Positions 1 to 9,947 of a DNA stretch of 41,672 nucleotides are shown here, piece by piece (positions within the stretch are counted from its first letter, which is position 1; each line of letters begins with the position of its first letter). Position numbers and translations under genes: made by a program. Source of the stretch: Muribaculaceae bacterium (GTDB taxonomy: Bacteria; Bacteroidota; Bacteroidia; Bacteroidales; Muribaculaceae); the NCBI GenBank assembly GCA_022509225.1, contig JAFLTM010000008.1, forward strand, positions 1 through 41,672. Reading direction: 5' to 3'. A model generated the notes under the pieces. The model was given only the letters and a program-made list of their open reading frames with translations, was not told the DNA's origin and searched no databases.

Positions 1-184
1 TCATACTCCAAAGGATGCGGGGCGGGAAGAAGCGTCCTCACCGCCCAGGGAAGATGGTGGACAGGGTACGTCCCCTGTCTGCGGGAATGGCGCCGGGTAT
101 CTGGACACCCGTCATGGGAGCATGGCTGGTCCCAGTCTGCTGTCCCCGCAACAGGTTATGTGTCCTCTTTTATTGTAGCTGATA
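1..184. other. GC-rich segment of unknown origin abutting a truncated gene
   Basis: About 63% of the first 120 bases are G or C, against roughly 40% in the rest of the window. The shift to AT-rich sequence occurs at about 155-185, just where homology to GH20 enzymes begins. All three forward frames are largely open, but none gives a protein I recognise and none carries a GH20 N-terminal domain. The frame of the downstream gene is closed by a TAG at 176-178. There is a small hairpin with 7-bp arms around 64-83. It may be an assembly joint, a contig-end artefact or a real rearrangement point. Confidence 0.5.
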
Positions 185-1768
185 ATGCTTGATATTTCAA
201 GGCATTTCAGAGATAAAGAATTCATTAAAAAACAGATTGATGCTCTGGCAAAACTTAAAATCAACCGGCTTCACCTGCATCTCACCGATGCCGCAGGCTG
301 GAGAATTGAAATAAAGAAATATCCCCAGCTTACCGAATATGCGGCATGGCGTCCTCAGGAAACATGGAAAGAATGGTCGGAAGGGGGTTCGAATTATATT
401 AATGGCAACGACCCCCTCGCCCATGGAGGTTTCCTTACCCAGGAAGATGCACGTGAAATTGTCGATTATGCTGCAGACAGATTTATAACTGTAATCCCCG
501 AGATTGAAATGCCCTCTCATTCAGAAGAAGTTACAGCTACTTTCCCCAATCTGAGTTGTGGCAGACCCGGTTTGCCCGATGTTTGTGTCGGCAATCCTGA
601 AACTTATCTGTTTTATCAAAATGTTCTTGATGAAATCTTAGATATTTTCCCGTCGGAATACATCCATATAGGAGGTGACGAAGCATCCAAACAGGCTTGG
701 AAGGAATGTGAGAAATGTCTGGCTTTAATGGAAAAAGAAAACCTTGATAATGTCGACGAACTCCAAAGCTATCTTATTCATAGAATGGAAGAATATCTTA
801 ATTCAAAAGGTCGAAATATTATAGGTTGGGATGAAATTATGGAAGGTACGCTTGCCCCTAATGCCACGGTAATGTCTTGGCGTGGAACGGAGGGGGGAAT
901 AAAGGCTGCCGAGGCAGGTCACGACGCCATAATGTCTCCAGGCGGTTTTTACTATCTTGATTCTTATCAGGATGCACCACCAACTCAGCCAGAAGCAATC
1001 AGCGGATATACTCCTTTGAGCAAGGTCTATTCTTATAACCCTGTGCCTGATTCTCTCCCTCCTCATATAGCAGAACATATTGTGGGGATCCAGGGTAATC
1101 TCTGGTGCGAATACATTCCCACCGCTCAGCATGCTGAATATATGCTTTATCCGAGGATCATTGCCGTTGCTGAGACTGGATGGACCCCTCAAGAAATGAG
1201 AAATTGGGATAATTTTTACTCCAGGGCTGTTAAATTCAATGATATGTTACAACGAAATGGCTACCATGTCTTCGACATCAGGGGAGAAGTCGGGAATCGA
1301 CGTGAGGCAACTTTGGATGCCGACCATCTCGCTAAAGGAAAAAGAGTTGTTTACAACATTCCATGGTGGGATCGGTATAATGCCAATTTTGAGAAGACAT
1401 TAACCGATGGGAAACGCGGTGGATGGAGTTATGGAGATGGTTTGTGGCAAGGATTCCTGTATAGAGGTGACCAACGTCTTGATGTCACTATTGATCTGGA
1501 AAAGGAAACTGAAATTCATTATATAGGCGCCGATTTTATGCAGATTATCGGACCGGGTGTCTGGCTACCTGCTCAGGTGACAATTTCAATCTCCGATGAT
1601 GGCGAGAATTTCACGGAAATTGCCACTATTGACCATCAACAGAAAGCGACATCAGGTCTGTCTTTCAAAACTTTCTCCTGGCAAGGTGATGCAAAAGCCA
1701 GATATGTGAGATATGTTGCTAAATCATTTGAGGGTTGTCTTTTCACAGATGAAATAATTGTCAATTAA
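185..1768 (+). CDS. GH20 beta-N-acetylhexosaminidase, N-terminally truncated, with C-terminal F5/8 type C-like domain
   Basis: The gene encodes a family 20 exo-beta-hexosaminidase that would release terminal GlcNAc or GalNAc by substrate-assisted catalysis. The start of the GH20 barrel (MLDISRHF) is the very first residue. The catalytic pair lies in HIGGDE, with D165 and E166. Conserved aromatic motifs such as WGPQ-like and W-rich segments follow, and the last ~140 residues look like a discoidin/F5/8 type C carbohydrate-binding fold. Family members normally have a signal peptide and a GH20b domain of 100 or more residues before this point. Both are missing, and a TAG lies three codons upstream of the ATG. 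The gene as seen therefore lacks an export signal and is probably the 3' part of a longer gene cut at the left edge. Family assignment is secure; integrity is doubtful. Confidence 0.9.
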   Translation: MLDISRHFRDKEFIKKQIDALAKLKINRLHLHLTDAAGWRIEIKKYPQLTEYAAWRPQETWKEWSEGGSNYINGNDPLAHGGFLTQEDAREIVDYAADRFITVIPEIEMPSHSEEVTATFPNLSCGRPGLPDVCVGNPETYLFYQNVLDEILDIFPSEYIHIGGDEASKQAWKECEKCLALMEKENLDNVDELQSYLIHRMEEYLNSKGRNIIGWDEIMEGTLAPNATVMSWRGTEGGIKAAEAGHDAIMSPGGFYYLDSYQDAPPTQPEAISGYTPLSKVYSYNPVPDSLPPHIAEHIVGIQGNLWCEYIPTAQHAEYMLYPRIIAVAETGWTPQEMRNWDNFYSRAVKFNDMLQRNGYHVFDIRGEVGNRREATLDADHLAKGKRVVYNIPWWDRYNANFEKTLTDGKRGGWSYGDGLWQGFLYRGDQRLDVTIDLEKETEIHYIGADFMQIIGPGVWLPAQVTISISDDGENFTEIATIDHQQKATSGLSFKTFSWQGDAKARYVRYVAKSFEGCLFTDEIIVN

Positions 1769-1808
1769 TCCTAACCCTGTTTGAGTTTAATTCATTTTTT
1801 ATTAAATT

Positions 1809-1816
1809 TACCTTTG
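1809..1816 (+). promoter_or_regulatory. Bacteroidetes-type -7 promoter element (TACCTTTG) for the mannosidase operon
   Basis: TACCTTTG matches the Bacteroidetes primary sigma factor -7 consensus TAnnTTTG exactly. A TTTG lies at 1780-1783, but 25 nt upstream, longer than the usual 19-21, so the -33 element is weak. Transcription would begin near 1822, giving a ~40-nt leader to the ATG at 1865. It supports that ATG over the in-frame TTG at 1781, which lies upstream of this promoter. Confidence 0.5.
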
Positions 1817-1864
1817 CAAGCATTCCCCCGAGTTATCGAGCCCTCTAAACCTGATAATCAAGAT

Positions 1865-4168
1865 ATGCAGAAAGAATTATCTTTAAAATTAATAATAGCG
1901 GCTTTTATCTTTTTTGGCACAGCGTCTATAGCTTTTGCCAAGGACAAAAACAAAGAATCAGCCGACGATAATTTCAACCCCGCTTCTTTCGTAAACCCCT
2001 TTGTAGGGTCGTCTAACTATGGCGCCACTAATCCGGGACCAGTCACTCCCAACGGAATGATGTCGGTGGCTCCATTCAATGTAATGGGTTCCGAGACAAA
2101 TAAATTTGATAAAGATAAATCTTGGTGGAGCACTCCTTACGCTTTTGAAAACAATTTCTTAACCGGATTCTCGCATGTGAATCTCAGTGGTGTCGGTTGC
2201 CCGGATTTAGGTTCTATTCTTACAATGGCCACGACAGGAGATATCGATCCCGATTATCATAACTATGGAAGCCCATATTCCGATGAATTTGCTGAACCCG
2301 GGTATTATAGGAATCATCTCTCTAAATATGACATTACTTCGGAAGTTACCGTCACCACACGTTCCTCCGTGGAACGTTACACTTTTCCCGATGGCGACGG
2401 CAACATTATAGTTAACCTCGGTCAAGGATTGACCAATGAATCAGGTGCTACCATTAAAAAAGTAAACGACACTGAAATAGAAGGAGTTAAATTAATGGGT
2501 ACTTTCTGTTATCAACCACAGGCTGTCTTCCCTATCTATTTTGTAATAAAAGTTTCCCGAAAGCCTGATTCTCAAGGATATTGGAAGAAACAACCTGTCG
2601 TGGAAGGACCTAAACAAGCCTGGGATCCTGACAATGGTAACTATAAATTCTATACTAAATATTCCAAGGAACTTTCCGGTGATAATATAGGATATTGGTG
2701 GAGTTTTGACAACTTAAAGAAAGGAGAACAGATAGAAGTGAGAACCGGTGTCTCTTTTGTTTCCATTGAAAATGCACGTGAAAATCTTGAAAAAGAGCAA
2801 GAGGGTCTCGCTTTTGATGAGATACGGGAACAGGCTTTGAAATCATGGAACGACCATCTCTCAAGAATAAAAGTCAAGGGTGGTTCAAAACTTGATAAGG
2901 AATTGTTCTATACTGCCTTATACCATGCACTCATCCATCCGAACATTCTTAATGACATTAACGGGCAATACCCGCTTATGGAAACCGATGGATTTGGTGT
3001 TGCCGACCATAATCGCTACACCGTTTTCTCTCTATGGGACACCATGCGTAACCTTCATCAGCTGCTTACTTTGGTATATCCTGAAAAACAAACAGATATG
3101 CTCAAAACGTTGGCAGGCATGGCTCAAGAAAGCGGCTGGCTGCCAAAATGGGAACTTTATGGAAAGGAAACTTACACCATGGAAGGAGATCCCGCAATTC
3201 CTGTAATTGTTGATTCCTACAGGAAAGGTCTAACTGATTTTAATGTTGATGCAACTTATGCAGCAATGAAGAAATCAGCCACAGCCCCCGGTCTCAGTAA
3301 TCTGATGCGTCCTGATATAGACCCTTATATTGAAAAGGGATTCATTCCGGTGGGATACTATGCAGCCGATATGTCGGGCGACAATTCTGTCAGCCATGCC
3401 CTTGAATATTATGTAGCAGATAATGCTCTATCCTGGTTGGCAGATTATATGAATGAACCAGACTTTGCAAATGTACTGAGACAACGAAGCCGTAATTGGA
3501 AACACTATTATAATCCCCAAACCAAAACTCTGGCTCCTTTGGATTCCACCGGGAAGGTTATCGATAACTTCAATCCCGACCAAGGGGCGAATTTCGAGAA
3601 TGCACCCGGTTTTCATGAAGGAAGCGCATGGAATTATACTTTCTATGTTCCTCACGACATCGAATCGATGATTGATATTATAGGTGGTCCGCAAAATTTT
3701 GTCGATCAACTCCAATATATCTTTGACAATGGTCTCTACGACCCTACAAATGAGCCTGATTTCGCCTATCCTTATCTTTTCAGCAGAATCCCCGGTGAGG
3801 AATGGCGAACACAAAAAACTGTAAACGAATTGATAAAAAAGAATTTCTTCAACTCACCGGGTGGTCTTCCGGGCAATGAAGACACAGGCACAATGTCAGC
3901 TTGGCTTATTTTCTCCATGATGGGACTTTATCCTGACACTCCCGGCGAACCCTACTACACCTTGACGACGCCTGTGTTTGACGAAATCACCATCAATCCG
4001 GGAACTCCGGATGAAATTCTGATTAAATCTACAAGAAAAAATCCCAAAGACATATTTATCAAAAATATTATTCTGGGCGACAAAACCCTTGATACCTATA
4101 GAATAACCCATGATGATTTGATTCATGGCAAAGAATTGAAATTTAATCTTAAAAATCATGAAAAATAA
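1865..4168 (+). CDS. GH92 alpha-mannosidase, secreted
   Basis: This is a 767-residue family 92 exo-alpha-mannosidase, a calcium-dependent inverting enzyme that trims alpha-linked mannose from N-glycans or mannan. A signal peptide covers the first ~25 residues (hydrophobic LIIAAFIFFGTASIAFA) with no lipobox Cys, so the product is probably periplasmic. The N-terminal beta-sandwich opens with FVNPFVGSSNYGATNPG. The (alpha/alpha)6 domain carries NEP at 629-631 and GNEDTG starting at 670, the conserved calcium and catalytic-base region of GH92. The ATG at 1865 is preferred because a promoter element precedes it and the signal peptide begins there. The stop overlaps the start of the next GH92 gene by 11 nt, suggesting translational coupling. 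Which alpha-linkage it cuts cannot be read from the sequence. Confidence 0.92.
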   Translation: MQKELSLKLIIAAFIFFGTASIAFAKDKNKESADDNFNPASFVNPFVGSSNYGATNPGPVTPNGMMSVAPFNVMGSETNKFDKDKSWWSTPYAFENNFLTGFSHVNLSGVGCPDLGSILTMATTGDIDPDYHNYGSPYSDEFAEPGYYRNHLSKYDITSEVTVTTRSSVERYTFPDGDGNIIVNLGQGLTNESGATIKKVNDTEIEGVKLMGTFCYQPQAVFPIYFVIKVSRKPDSQGYWKKQPVVEGPKQAWDPDNGNYKFYTKYSKELSGDNIGYWWSFDNLKKGEQIEVRTGVSFVSIENARENLEKEQEGLAFDEIREQALKSWNDHLSRIKVKGGSKLDKELFYTALYHALIHPNILNDINGQYPLMETDGFGVADHNRYTVFSLWDTMRNLHQLLTLVYPEKQTDMLKTLAGMAQESGWLPKWELYGKETYTMEGDPAIPVIVDSYRKGLTDFNVDATYAAMKKSATAPGLSNLMRPDIDPYIEKGFIPVGYYAADMSGDNSVSHALEYYVADNALSWLADYMNEPDFANVLRQRSRNWKHYYNPQTKTLAPLDSTGKVIDNFNPDQGANFENAPGFHEGSAWNYTFYVPHDIESMIDIIGGPQNFVDQLQYIFDNGLYDPTNEPDFAYPYLFSRIPGEEWRTQKTVNELIKKNFFNSPGGLPGNEDTGTMSAWLIFSMMGLYPDTPGEPYYTLTTPVFDEITINPGTPDEILIKSTRKNPKDIFIKNIILGDKTLDTYRITHDDLIHGKELKFNLKNHEK

Positions 4169-6272
4169 TTTCCTTCTTTTTTCTGCTTTATGTTTAATGG
4201 CGGGAGCCTGTGGTCATAATGATACCATACCACAGATTTCCAAAGTGGATTATGTAAATCCTAAAATAGGAAGTGGTGGTCACGGCCATGTCTTTGTTGG
4301 TGCAAATGTTCCATACGGGATGGTTCAGGCAGGCCCGACAAGCCTTCCCCAGACTTGGGACTGGACTTCAGGCTATCATGACTCCGACAGCACTGTTATT
4401 GGTTTTTCTCAGACTCACTTGTCAGGCACCGGTATCGGCGATTTATTCGATGTCACGATTATGCCCGTTATAGGAGAAGTAACTTATGACCGTGGAACTC
4501 CTGACGACTACAACACCGGCCTTTGGAGTTATGCCGACCGCTCTAAGGAAATAACCAAACCGGGTTATTACAGTGTTCCCCTAACCCGGTATGGCATCTT
4601 GGCTGAATCAACTGCAACAAACCGTGTGGGAGTGCATCGTTTCACTTTCCCCGCAGCTCAGGATCCGGCAATTGTCTTTGACCTTCAGGATGGTGGGTGC
4701 TGGGATCGTCCCGTTGAGACAATTCTCGATTCCGTGTCTCCTACAAGAGTCACCGGTTTAAGAAGATCAAAAGGTTGGGCCAACGATCAGTCGGTTTATT
4801 TTGTTGCCGATTTCTCTCAACCTTTCACTTCAGTGACTAAACATGGGAAAGACGACATGTTCTCAAGAATCAATTTCCCGGCCACAACTGAAGGAACCCC
4901 TATTGAAGTCAAGGTAGGTATATCTCCCACTTCTGTTGAAAAAGCGATAGCTAATCTGGATGCAGAAGCAACAAATCTGACCTTTGAAGAAATTGCAGCC
5001 CAGGCTTCTCAACAATGGGAAAATGAACTTTCCAGAATAGAAATAGTAACTGATGATCCTGATGAACTAAATAAGTTCTACACTGCTCTTTATCATCTCA
5101 CCTTCCATCCTTCTACTTTCAACGACGTAGGTGACAATCCTGAATATACCATTCTTTCATTATGGGACACTTATCGTGCTCAATTGCCTTTGCTCACCAT
5201 TCTTGATCCGGAGAAAGAGGCAGAAATAGTAAACTCCATGCTCGATATCTACGATCAGCAGGGTCGTCTGCCGGTTTGGCATCTTTGGGGTAATGAAACC
5301 GACTGCATGGTTGGCAATCCGGGCATTATAGCTGTAGCGGATGCAGTTTCTAAAGGCCTTCCAGGAATAGACCAAGAAAGAGCTCTCAATGCAATGATCT
5401 CCACATCAAACGACACAGCACGCGGTGGCGGCTACCGTCAGCAATACGGTTATATCCCTTACGATCTCATGGAAGAATCAATAGGCTACGACATGGAATA
5501 TGCCATTGCGGATGCCGCGATAGCCCATGCTGCCCGAGCTATGGGTAAAGATGACATTGCTGCCGAATACGACAAACGTAGCAAATCCTACAGAAATTAT
5601 TTTGATCCTTCCACCGGTTTCATGCGTGGCAAAGACAGCAAAGGTGAATGGAGAACTCCATTTAATCCCTCTTATTCCAACCGCGGTAACGATTATACCG
5701 AAGGGAATGCCTGGCAATACACCTGGCTTGTTCCTCAGGATTTTGAAGGCTTGCAAGAACTCTTCGGAGGGAAGGAACAGTTAATTTCTCATCTTGATTC
5801 TCTCTTCGTTGCATCTTCAGAAATGGTGGGCGATGATGTCACTCCCGACATCTCCGGGTTGATCGGACAATATGTGCATGGCAACGAACCGAGCCATCAT
5901 ATCGTTTATTTCTACACTATGGCTGGTGAAAGAGAAAAGGCTGCAACTCTGATTAATCAGATTCTTGATGAACAATATAGCGCTGCCCCCGACGGCTTAT
6001 CCGGAAACGAGGATACCGGACAGATGTCGGCATGGTATATCATGTCTTCTCTCGGTTTCTATCCCGTTGAACCGGCGCTCCCACGATATTGGATAGGGGT
6101 TCCGAGATATGACAAGGCTACAATTAATCTGCCTGAAAACAAAACTTTCACTGTCATTAAAGGTGCCAAGGGAAGCGAGATGACTCTTAACGACCAACCG
6201 CTTGGGAGAGACTACATCACTCATGATGAGATTATGAATGGTGGCACTTTGGTTATTCCTGTCTTCAATTAA
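4158..6272 (+). CDS. GH92 alpha-mannosidase, lipoprotein
   Basis: This second GH92 enzyme (704 aa) differs clearly from its upstream neighbour. The N-terminus is a lipoprotein signal ending in LMAGAC, with C18 as the lipidated residue, so it is membrane anchored. The beta-sandwich begins VNPKIGSGGHGHVFVGANVPYG-like. The (alpha/alpha)6 domain holds GNEPSHH (N576, E577, P578) and GNEDTGQMSAW starting at 616, both typical of GH92. Two paralogues with different anchoring usually mean different linkage preferences (for example alpha-1,2 against alpha-1,3), but the linkages here are not readable. It overlaps the upstream gene by 11 nt and is followed 55 nt later by the beta-mannosidase with no obvious promoter between, which argues for one transcript. 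Confidence 0.93.
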   Translation: MKNNFLLFSALCLMAGACGHNDTIPQISKVDYVNPKIGSGGHGHVFVGANVPYGMVQAGPTSLPQTWDWTSGYHDSDSTVIGFSQTHLSGTGIGDLFDVTIMPVIGEVTYDRGTPDDYNTGLWSYADRSKEITKPGYYSVPLTRYGILAESTATNRVGVHRFTFPAAQDPAIVFDLQDGGCWDRPVETILDSVSPTRVTGLRRSKGWANDQSVYFVADFSQPFTSVTKHGKDDMFSRINFPATTEGTPIEVKVGISPTSVEKAIANLDAEATNLTFEEIAAQASQQWENELSRIEIVTDDPDELNKFYTALYHLTFHPSTFNDVGDNPEYTILSLWDTYRAQLPLLTILDPEKEAEIVNSMLDIYDQQGRLPVWHLWGNETDCMVGNPGIIAVADAVSKGLPGIDQERALNAMISTSNDTARGGGYRQQYGYIPYDLMEESIGYDMEYAIADAAIAHAARAMGKDDIAAEYDKRSKSYRNYFDPSTGFMRGKDSKGEWRTPFNPSYSNRGNDYTEGNAWQYTWLVPQDFEGLQELFGGKEQLISHLDSLFVASSEMVGDDVTPDISGLIGQYVHGNEPSHHIVYFYTMAGEREKAATLINQILDEQYSAAPDGLSGNEDTGQMSAWYIMSSLGFYPVEPALPRYWIGVPRYDKATINLPENKTFTVIKGAKGSEMTLNDQPLGRDYITHDEIMNGGTLVIPVFN

Positions 6273-6327
6273 ATTCTTCTTTAATTTTCCTGCATGAATT
6301 AAGTTTCAAAATGCTAAAATCAACTAT

Positions 6328-8922
6328 ATGTCTATTAAATCATATTATAAATTTTCAATCCTGCTGTTTCTTCTTTTCTTCTCGTTGTCGGGATTGGCTC
6401 TTGTCAACAAACAGGATTTGGGGGGAAAATGGCAATTCAAAAGCAACCGCGATTCCAAATTCCGTGAAGCAACGGTGCCGGGAACAGTGCATACCGATCT
6501 TTTGAACTTAGGTGAAATACCCGACCCCTTTATTGAACAGAATGAACGCCTTGTGCAATGGATTGACAAGGAAGATTGGATTTATGAAACCACTTTCGAA
6601 ATCGACGATGAAACTTTCAATCGCGAAAATATAGTCTTGAATTTTGAAGGTATCGACAATTATGGTGACGTTTGGCTAAACGATTCTCTCATTCTTAATG
6701 CCAACAACATGTTCCGCGAATGGGAAGTGCCGGTTAAAGGTATCGTCAACAACGGCCAAAATAAGCTCAGGGTCTATCTGCATTCCCCAATTAAGGTCGA
6801 TATGCCCAAATATGATGCTCTCCCTTTCCATTATGAGGCAGGCAATGACCAGTCTGAAAATGGAGGGTTGTTTGACAAGAAACTTTCTGTTTTTGCAAGG
6901 AAAGCCGGTTATCAATACGGCTGGGACTGGGGTCCACGCCTCGTGACTTCCGGTATTTGGCGACCCGTTTCATTGCTTTCTTGGAATGGCCCGAGGATTG
7001 ACGACCTCTTTATCTCCACAAAATCGATTGAAGGCAAAAATGCCAAGATGCAGGCTCAAGTTTCAATTGAATCTGCCCAACCTTATTCCAACGGGAAAAT
7101 AACCATTCTTGCAGATGGAAATCCGGTGGCTCAAAAAACAGTGAATCTTCAAAAAGGTGAAAACACCATAACGATGCCGTTCAATATCAAGAATCCAAAG
7201 TTATGGTGGAGCAATGGGCTCGGTGAGCCGAATCTTTATAATTTCGAGGCAAAGCTTGAAATAAATGGGAAAGAGGCCGACAAGGTAAATAAAAAGTCAG
7301 GCGTTAGAACCATTGAACTTGTCAGGGAAGATGACAAGGATGGTGATGGCCGCAGTTTCTATTTCAAACTCAACGGTGTCCCCGTTTTTGCTAAAGGTGC
7401 CAATTATATACCTCAAGACAGTTTCTTGCCGAGGGTTACTCCTGAACAGTATAAGAAAACGGTTCAGGATGCGGCCGATGCAAATATGAACATGTTGAGA
7501 ATATGGGGAGGTGGAATCTATGAAAACGATCTCTTCTATGAATTGTGCGATAGTCTTGGAATAATGGTGTGGCAGGATTTCATGTTTGCTTGCAGTCTTT
7601 ATCCAACAGAAGGCGAACTGCTTGATAATATCCGTCAGGAGGCCATCGACAATGTGGTCAGACTCCGGAATCATCCTTCCATTGTGTTATGGTGCGGTAA
7701 TAATGAATGTCTTGAGGGTTGGTATAACTGGGGATATAAGAACAACTATGAAAAGATGGGATACGCCGATATTATATGGAAACAATACGAAAATCTGTAT
7801 AACGAAGTGCTCCCGGAAGTTGTGGCGGAATATGCACCCGACATGTTCTATACTCCCTCCTCCCCTTTCAGCCGTGAAGATGGATCTCCCGAACGGCACA
7901 GGGGCGATACTCACCTTTGGACAGTTTGGGGCGGCGGTGCTCCTTTCGATGAGTATGATAATGTACGCGGTCGTTTCTTCAGTGAATATGGCTTCCAATC
8001 ATTTCCCGAATATAACACTGTGCTGAAATATGCACCTGACTCAACCCAGCATCATATCGATTCCAATGTTATGATGAGTCACCAGCGTGGCGGCACAAGC
8101 GCTAACCAAAAAATCGAGAAGTATCTTCTGGAGGACTACAATTCTCCCAAAGACTTCAAATCCATGCTCTATCTTTCTCAAGTGCTTCAAGGTGATGCAA
8201 TCAAGAGAGCGATAGAGTCTCACAGAAGAGACAAAGGCTACAATATGGGTACTTTATTCTGGCAACATAACGATTGCTGGCCGGTGGCTTCATGGTCAAG
8301 CCGTGATTACTACGGTAACTGGAAGGCTCAACATTATCTGGCTAAAAAAGCTTATCGCGACGTGCTTGTTTCTCCCATGGTAAAGAATGATTCATTGAAC
8401 GTTACTCTTGTATCTGATGCCAATAACCGTTTGAAGGGTAAATTGGTTGTCTCTTCTTATAATTTGAATGGAAATCCCGTCAAGTCATTCTCCAAAGAGA
8501 TTACAATCCTTCCGCAAGGAACTTCAAGGCTATCTTTCCCTCTGCCTGATGTAATCGGCGATGTCGAAAAAAATAATGTAATAACGGAACTGCAGTTCAT
8601 CACAGGGGATGAATCTTACAACAACGTCATTGCTTATGTAAAGCCTAAAGATCTGAACCTTCATAAACCTGATCTTTCTATTTCCACAGAAGAAAAAGAT
8701 GGAAAGAAAGTGATAAACCTTAAGTCGGATAATTATATTAAATCACTCTATTTCTCATTGCCTCAGGAAGAATATTTCTTCAGTGATAATTATTTCGACG
8801 TTATTCCCGGTAAAGAATATTCTATCACCTTAGAATCCCCTCTTCCGATTGATGAAATCAATAAAAAACTTGAATGGATGAGTGTCTATGAAGCTTCGCC
8901 AAAACCTTCATCAACAAATTAA
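6328..8922 (+). CDS. GH2 exo-beta-mannosidase (BtMan2A type)
   Basis: This 864-residue family 2 retaining beta-mannosidase would cleave Man-beta-1,4-GlcNAc or beta-mannosides left after alpha-mannose trimming. A signal peptide spans about residues 1-25. The order of domains is sugar-binding beta-sandwich, immunoglobulin-like domain, TIM barrel, and C-terminal beta domains. The acid/base glutamate is E460 in WCGNNECLEGW and the nucleophile is E553 in FFSEYGFQSFPE. From memory, the Bacteroides thetaiotaomicron enzyme BtMan2A uses E462 and E555 in a protein of nearly equal length, so orthology is likely. The conserved W-D-W segment (YGWDWGPRL) that shapes the mannose subsite is present. manA follows after 11 nt. 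Family and activity are well supported. Confidence 0.93.
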   Translation: MSIKSYYKFSILLFLLFFSLSGLALVNKQDLGGKWQFKSNRDSKFREATVPGTVHTDLLNLGEIPDPFIEQNERLVQWIDKEDWIYETTFEIDDETFNRENIVLNFEGIDNYGDVWLNDSLILNANNMFREWEVPVKGIVNNGQNKLRVYLHSPIKVDMPKYDALPFHYEAGNDQSENGGLFDKKLSVFARKAGYQYGWDWGPRLVTSGIWRPVSLLSWNGPRIDDLFISTKSIEGKNAKMQAQVSIESAQPYSNGKITILADGNPVAQKTVNLQKGENTITMPFNIKNPKLWWSNGLGEPNLYNFEAKLEINGKEADKVNKKSGVRTIELVREDDKDGDGRSFYFKLNGVPVFAKGANYIPQDSFLPRVTPEQYKKTVQDAADANMNMLRIWGGGIYENDLFYELCDSLGIMVWQDFMFACSLYPTEGELLDNIRQEAIDNVVRLRNHPSIVLWCGNNECLEGWYNWGYKNNYEKMGYADIIWKQYENLYNEVLPEVVAEYAPDMFYTPSSPFSREDGSPERHRGDTHLWTVWGGGAPFDEYDNVRGRFFSEYGFQSFPEYNTVLKYAPDSTQHHIDSNVMMSHQRGGTSANQKIEKYLLEDYNSPKDFKSMLYLSQVLQGDAIKRAIESHRRDKGYNMGTLFWQHNDCWPVASWSSRDYYGNWKAQHYLAKKAYRDVLVSPMVKNDSLNVTLVSDANNRLKGKLVVSSYNLNGNPVKSFSKEITILPQGTSRLSFPLPDVIGDVEKNNVITELQFITGDESYNNVIAYVKPKDLNLHKPDLSISTEEKDGKKVINLKSDNYIKSLYFSLPQEEYFFSDNYFDVIPGKEYSITLESPLPIDEINKKLEWMSVYEASPKPSSTN

Positions 8923-8933
8923 TCTATTTAAAA

Positions 8934-9917
8934 ATGGCTGAAAAGATACAAGAGGCACCTTTGGAATTCGTTCCGTTTTTCAAATCAGTGATTTGGGGAG
9001 GCAATTCCATTTATGGATATAAAGGTCTTCCTGCTGACAAAGAGAATGTGGGGGAAAGTTGGGAAATATCTGAAGTACCGGGCCACGTCTCAATTGTTGC
9101 TGACGGTGAGTATAAGGGGAAATCTCTTTCGGAGCTCATTACCCGATTCGGCAGTCAGTTGCTCGGCGAGAAAGTGATGAAAAAATATGACGGGAAATTT
9201 CCCTTGTTGATAAAATTCATCGATGCAAAAGACAATTTGTCTTTGCAAGTGCATCCCGACGATGCTTTGGCGCTTAAGCGTCACGGAAGTCTTGGCAAAA
9301 CAGAAATGTGGTATATAATAGATACTGATAAAAATGCCAAAATATGTGCCGGATTAAAAAAAGAGATCACACCGCAACAATATGAGCAAAGTGTTAAAGA
9401 CGGCTCTTTTATGGATAATGTGGCGATCCATGATTCGGCACCCGGTGATGTGTTTTTCCTCCCTGCCGGACGAGTGCATGGCATTGGCGCCGGAAATCTG
9501 CTGGCAGAAATTCAGGAGTCGAGCGACGTCACCTATAGAATCTATGATTATGATAGGAAAGATGTCGACGGTAATCCTCGTGAATTGCATATCGATGCAG
9601 CTAAAGATGCAATCGATTTCAAGGTTTATGATAATTATAAGGAACCACCTGCCGACATGCATGATCCGGATGTTTTACTCGTTGAAAACGAGCACTTCAA
9701 AACAAGAAGAATAATCGTGGATAAAGATCGGCATATTTCTCTTCCCGATGATTCATTCACCGTCTTGATATGTATTGAAGGTGAAATAATTATCAAAACA
9801 GGCGAGAACCTGAAGACAATAAAACAAGGACAGACATTCCTCCTGCCGGCGGTTATAAAGGAAATGTATCTATCCGGGAAGGGAATCCTTTTATGTGTAG
9901 ATAACAACCCGAATTGA
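8934..9917 (+). CDS. manA: Mannose-6-phosphate isomerase, type I, zinc-dependent
   Basis: The 327-residue cytoplasmic enzyme interconverts mannose-6-phosphate and fructose-6-phosphate, feeding released mannose into glycolysis. The cupin fold carries the expected zinc ligands: Q105 and H107 in LQVHPDD, E124 in EMWYII, and H182 in GRVHGIG. The short form, without the extra helical insert of the Escherichia coli enzyme, is usual in Bacteroidetes and Firmicutes. There is no signal peptide. It lies 11 nt after the beta-mannosidase and 30 nt before the ROK kinase, placing intracellular mannose metabolism on the same transcript as the extracytoplasmic mannosidases. A role in making mannose precursors for capsule is also possible, but the context favours catabolism. 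Confidence 0.93.
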   Translation: MAEKIQEAPLEFVPFFKSVIWGGNSIYGYKGLPADKENVGESWEISEVPGHVSIVADGEYKGKSLSELITRFGSQLLGEKVMKKYDGKFPLLIKFIDAKDNLSLQVHPDDALALKRHGSLGKTEMWYIIDTDKNAKICAGLKKEITPQQYEQSVKDGSFMDNVAIHDSAPGDVFFLPAGRVHGIGAGNLLAEIQESSDVTYRIYDYDRKDVDGNPRELHIDAAKDAIDFKVYDNYKEPPADMHDPDVLLVENEHFKTRRIIVDKDRHISLPDDSFTVLICIEGEIIIKTGENLKTIKQGQTFLLPAVIKEMYLSGKGILLCVDNNPN

Positions 9918-9947
9918 AATTATTTTATTTAACCTAAATATCAGATT

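Noticed and set aside
1781-1864. Longer reading of the first GH92 from a TTG
   Set aside because: It would start upstream of the likely transcription start and put 28 residues before a complete signal peptide.
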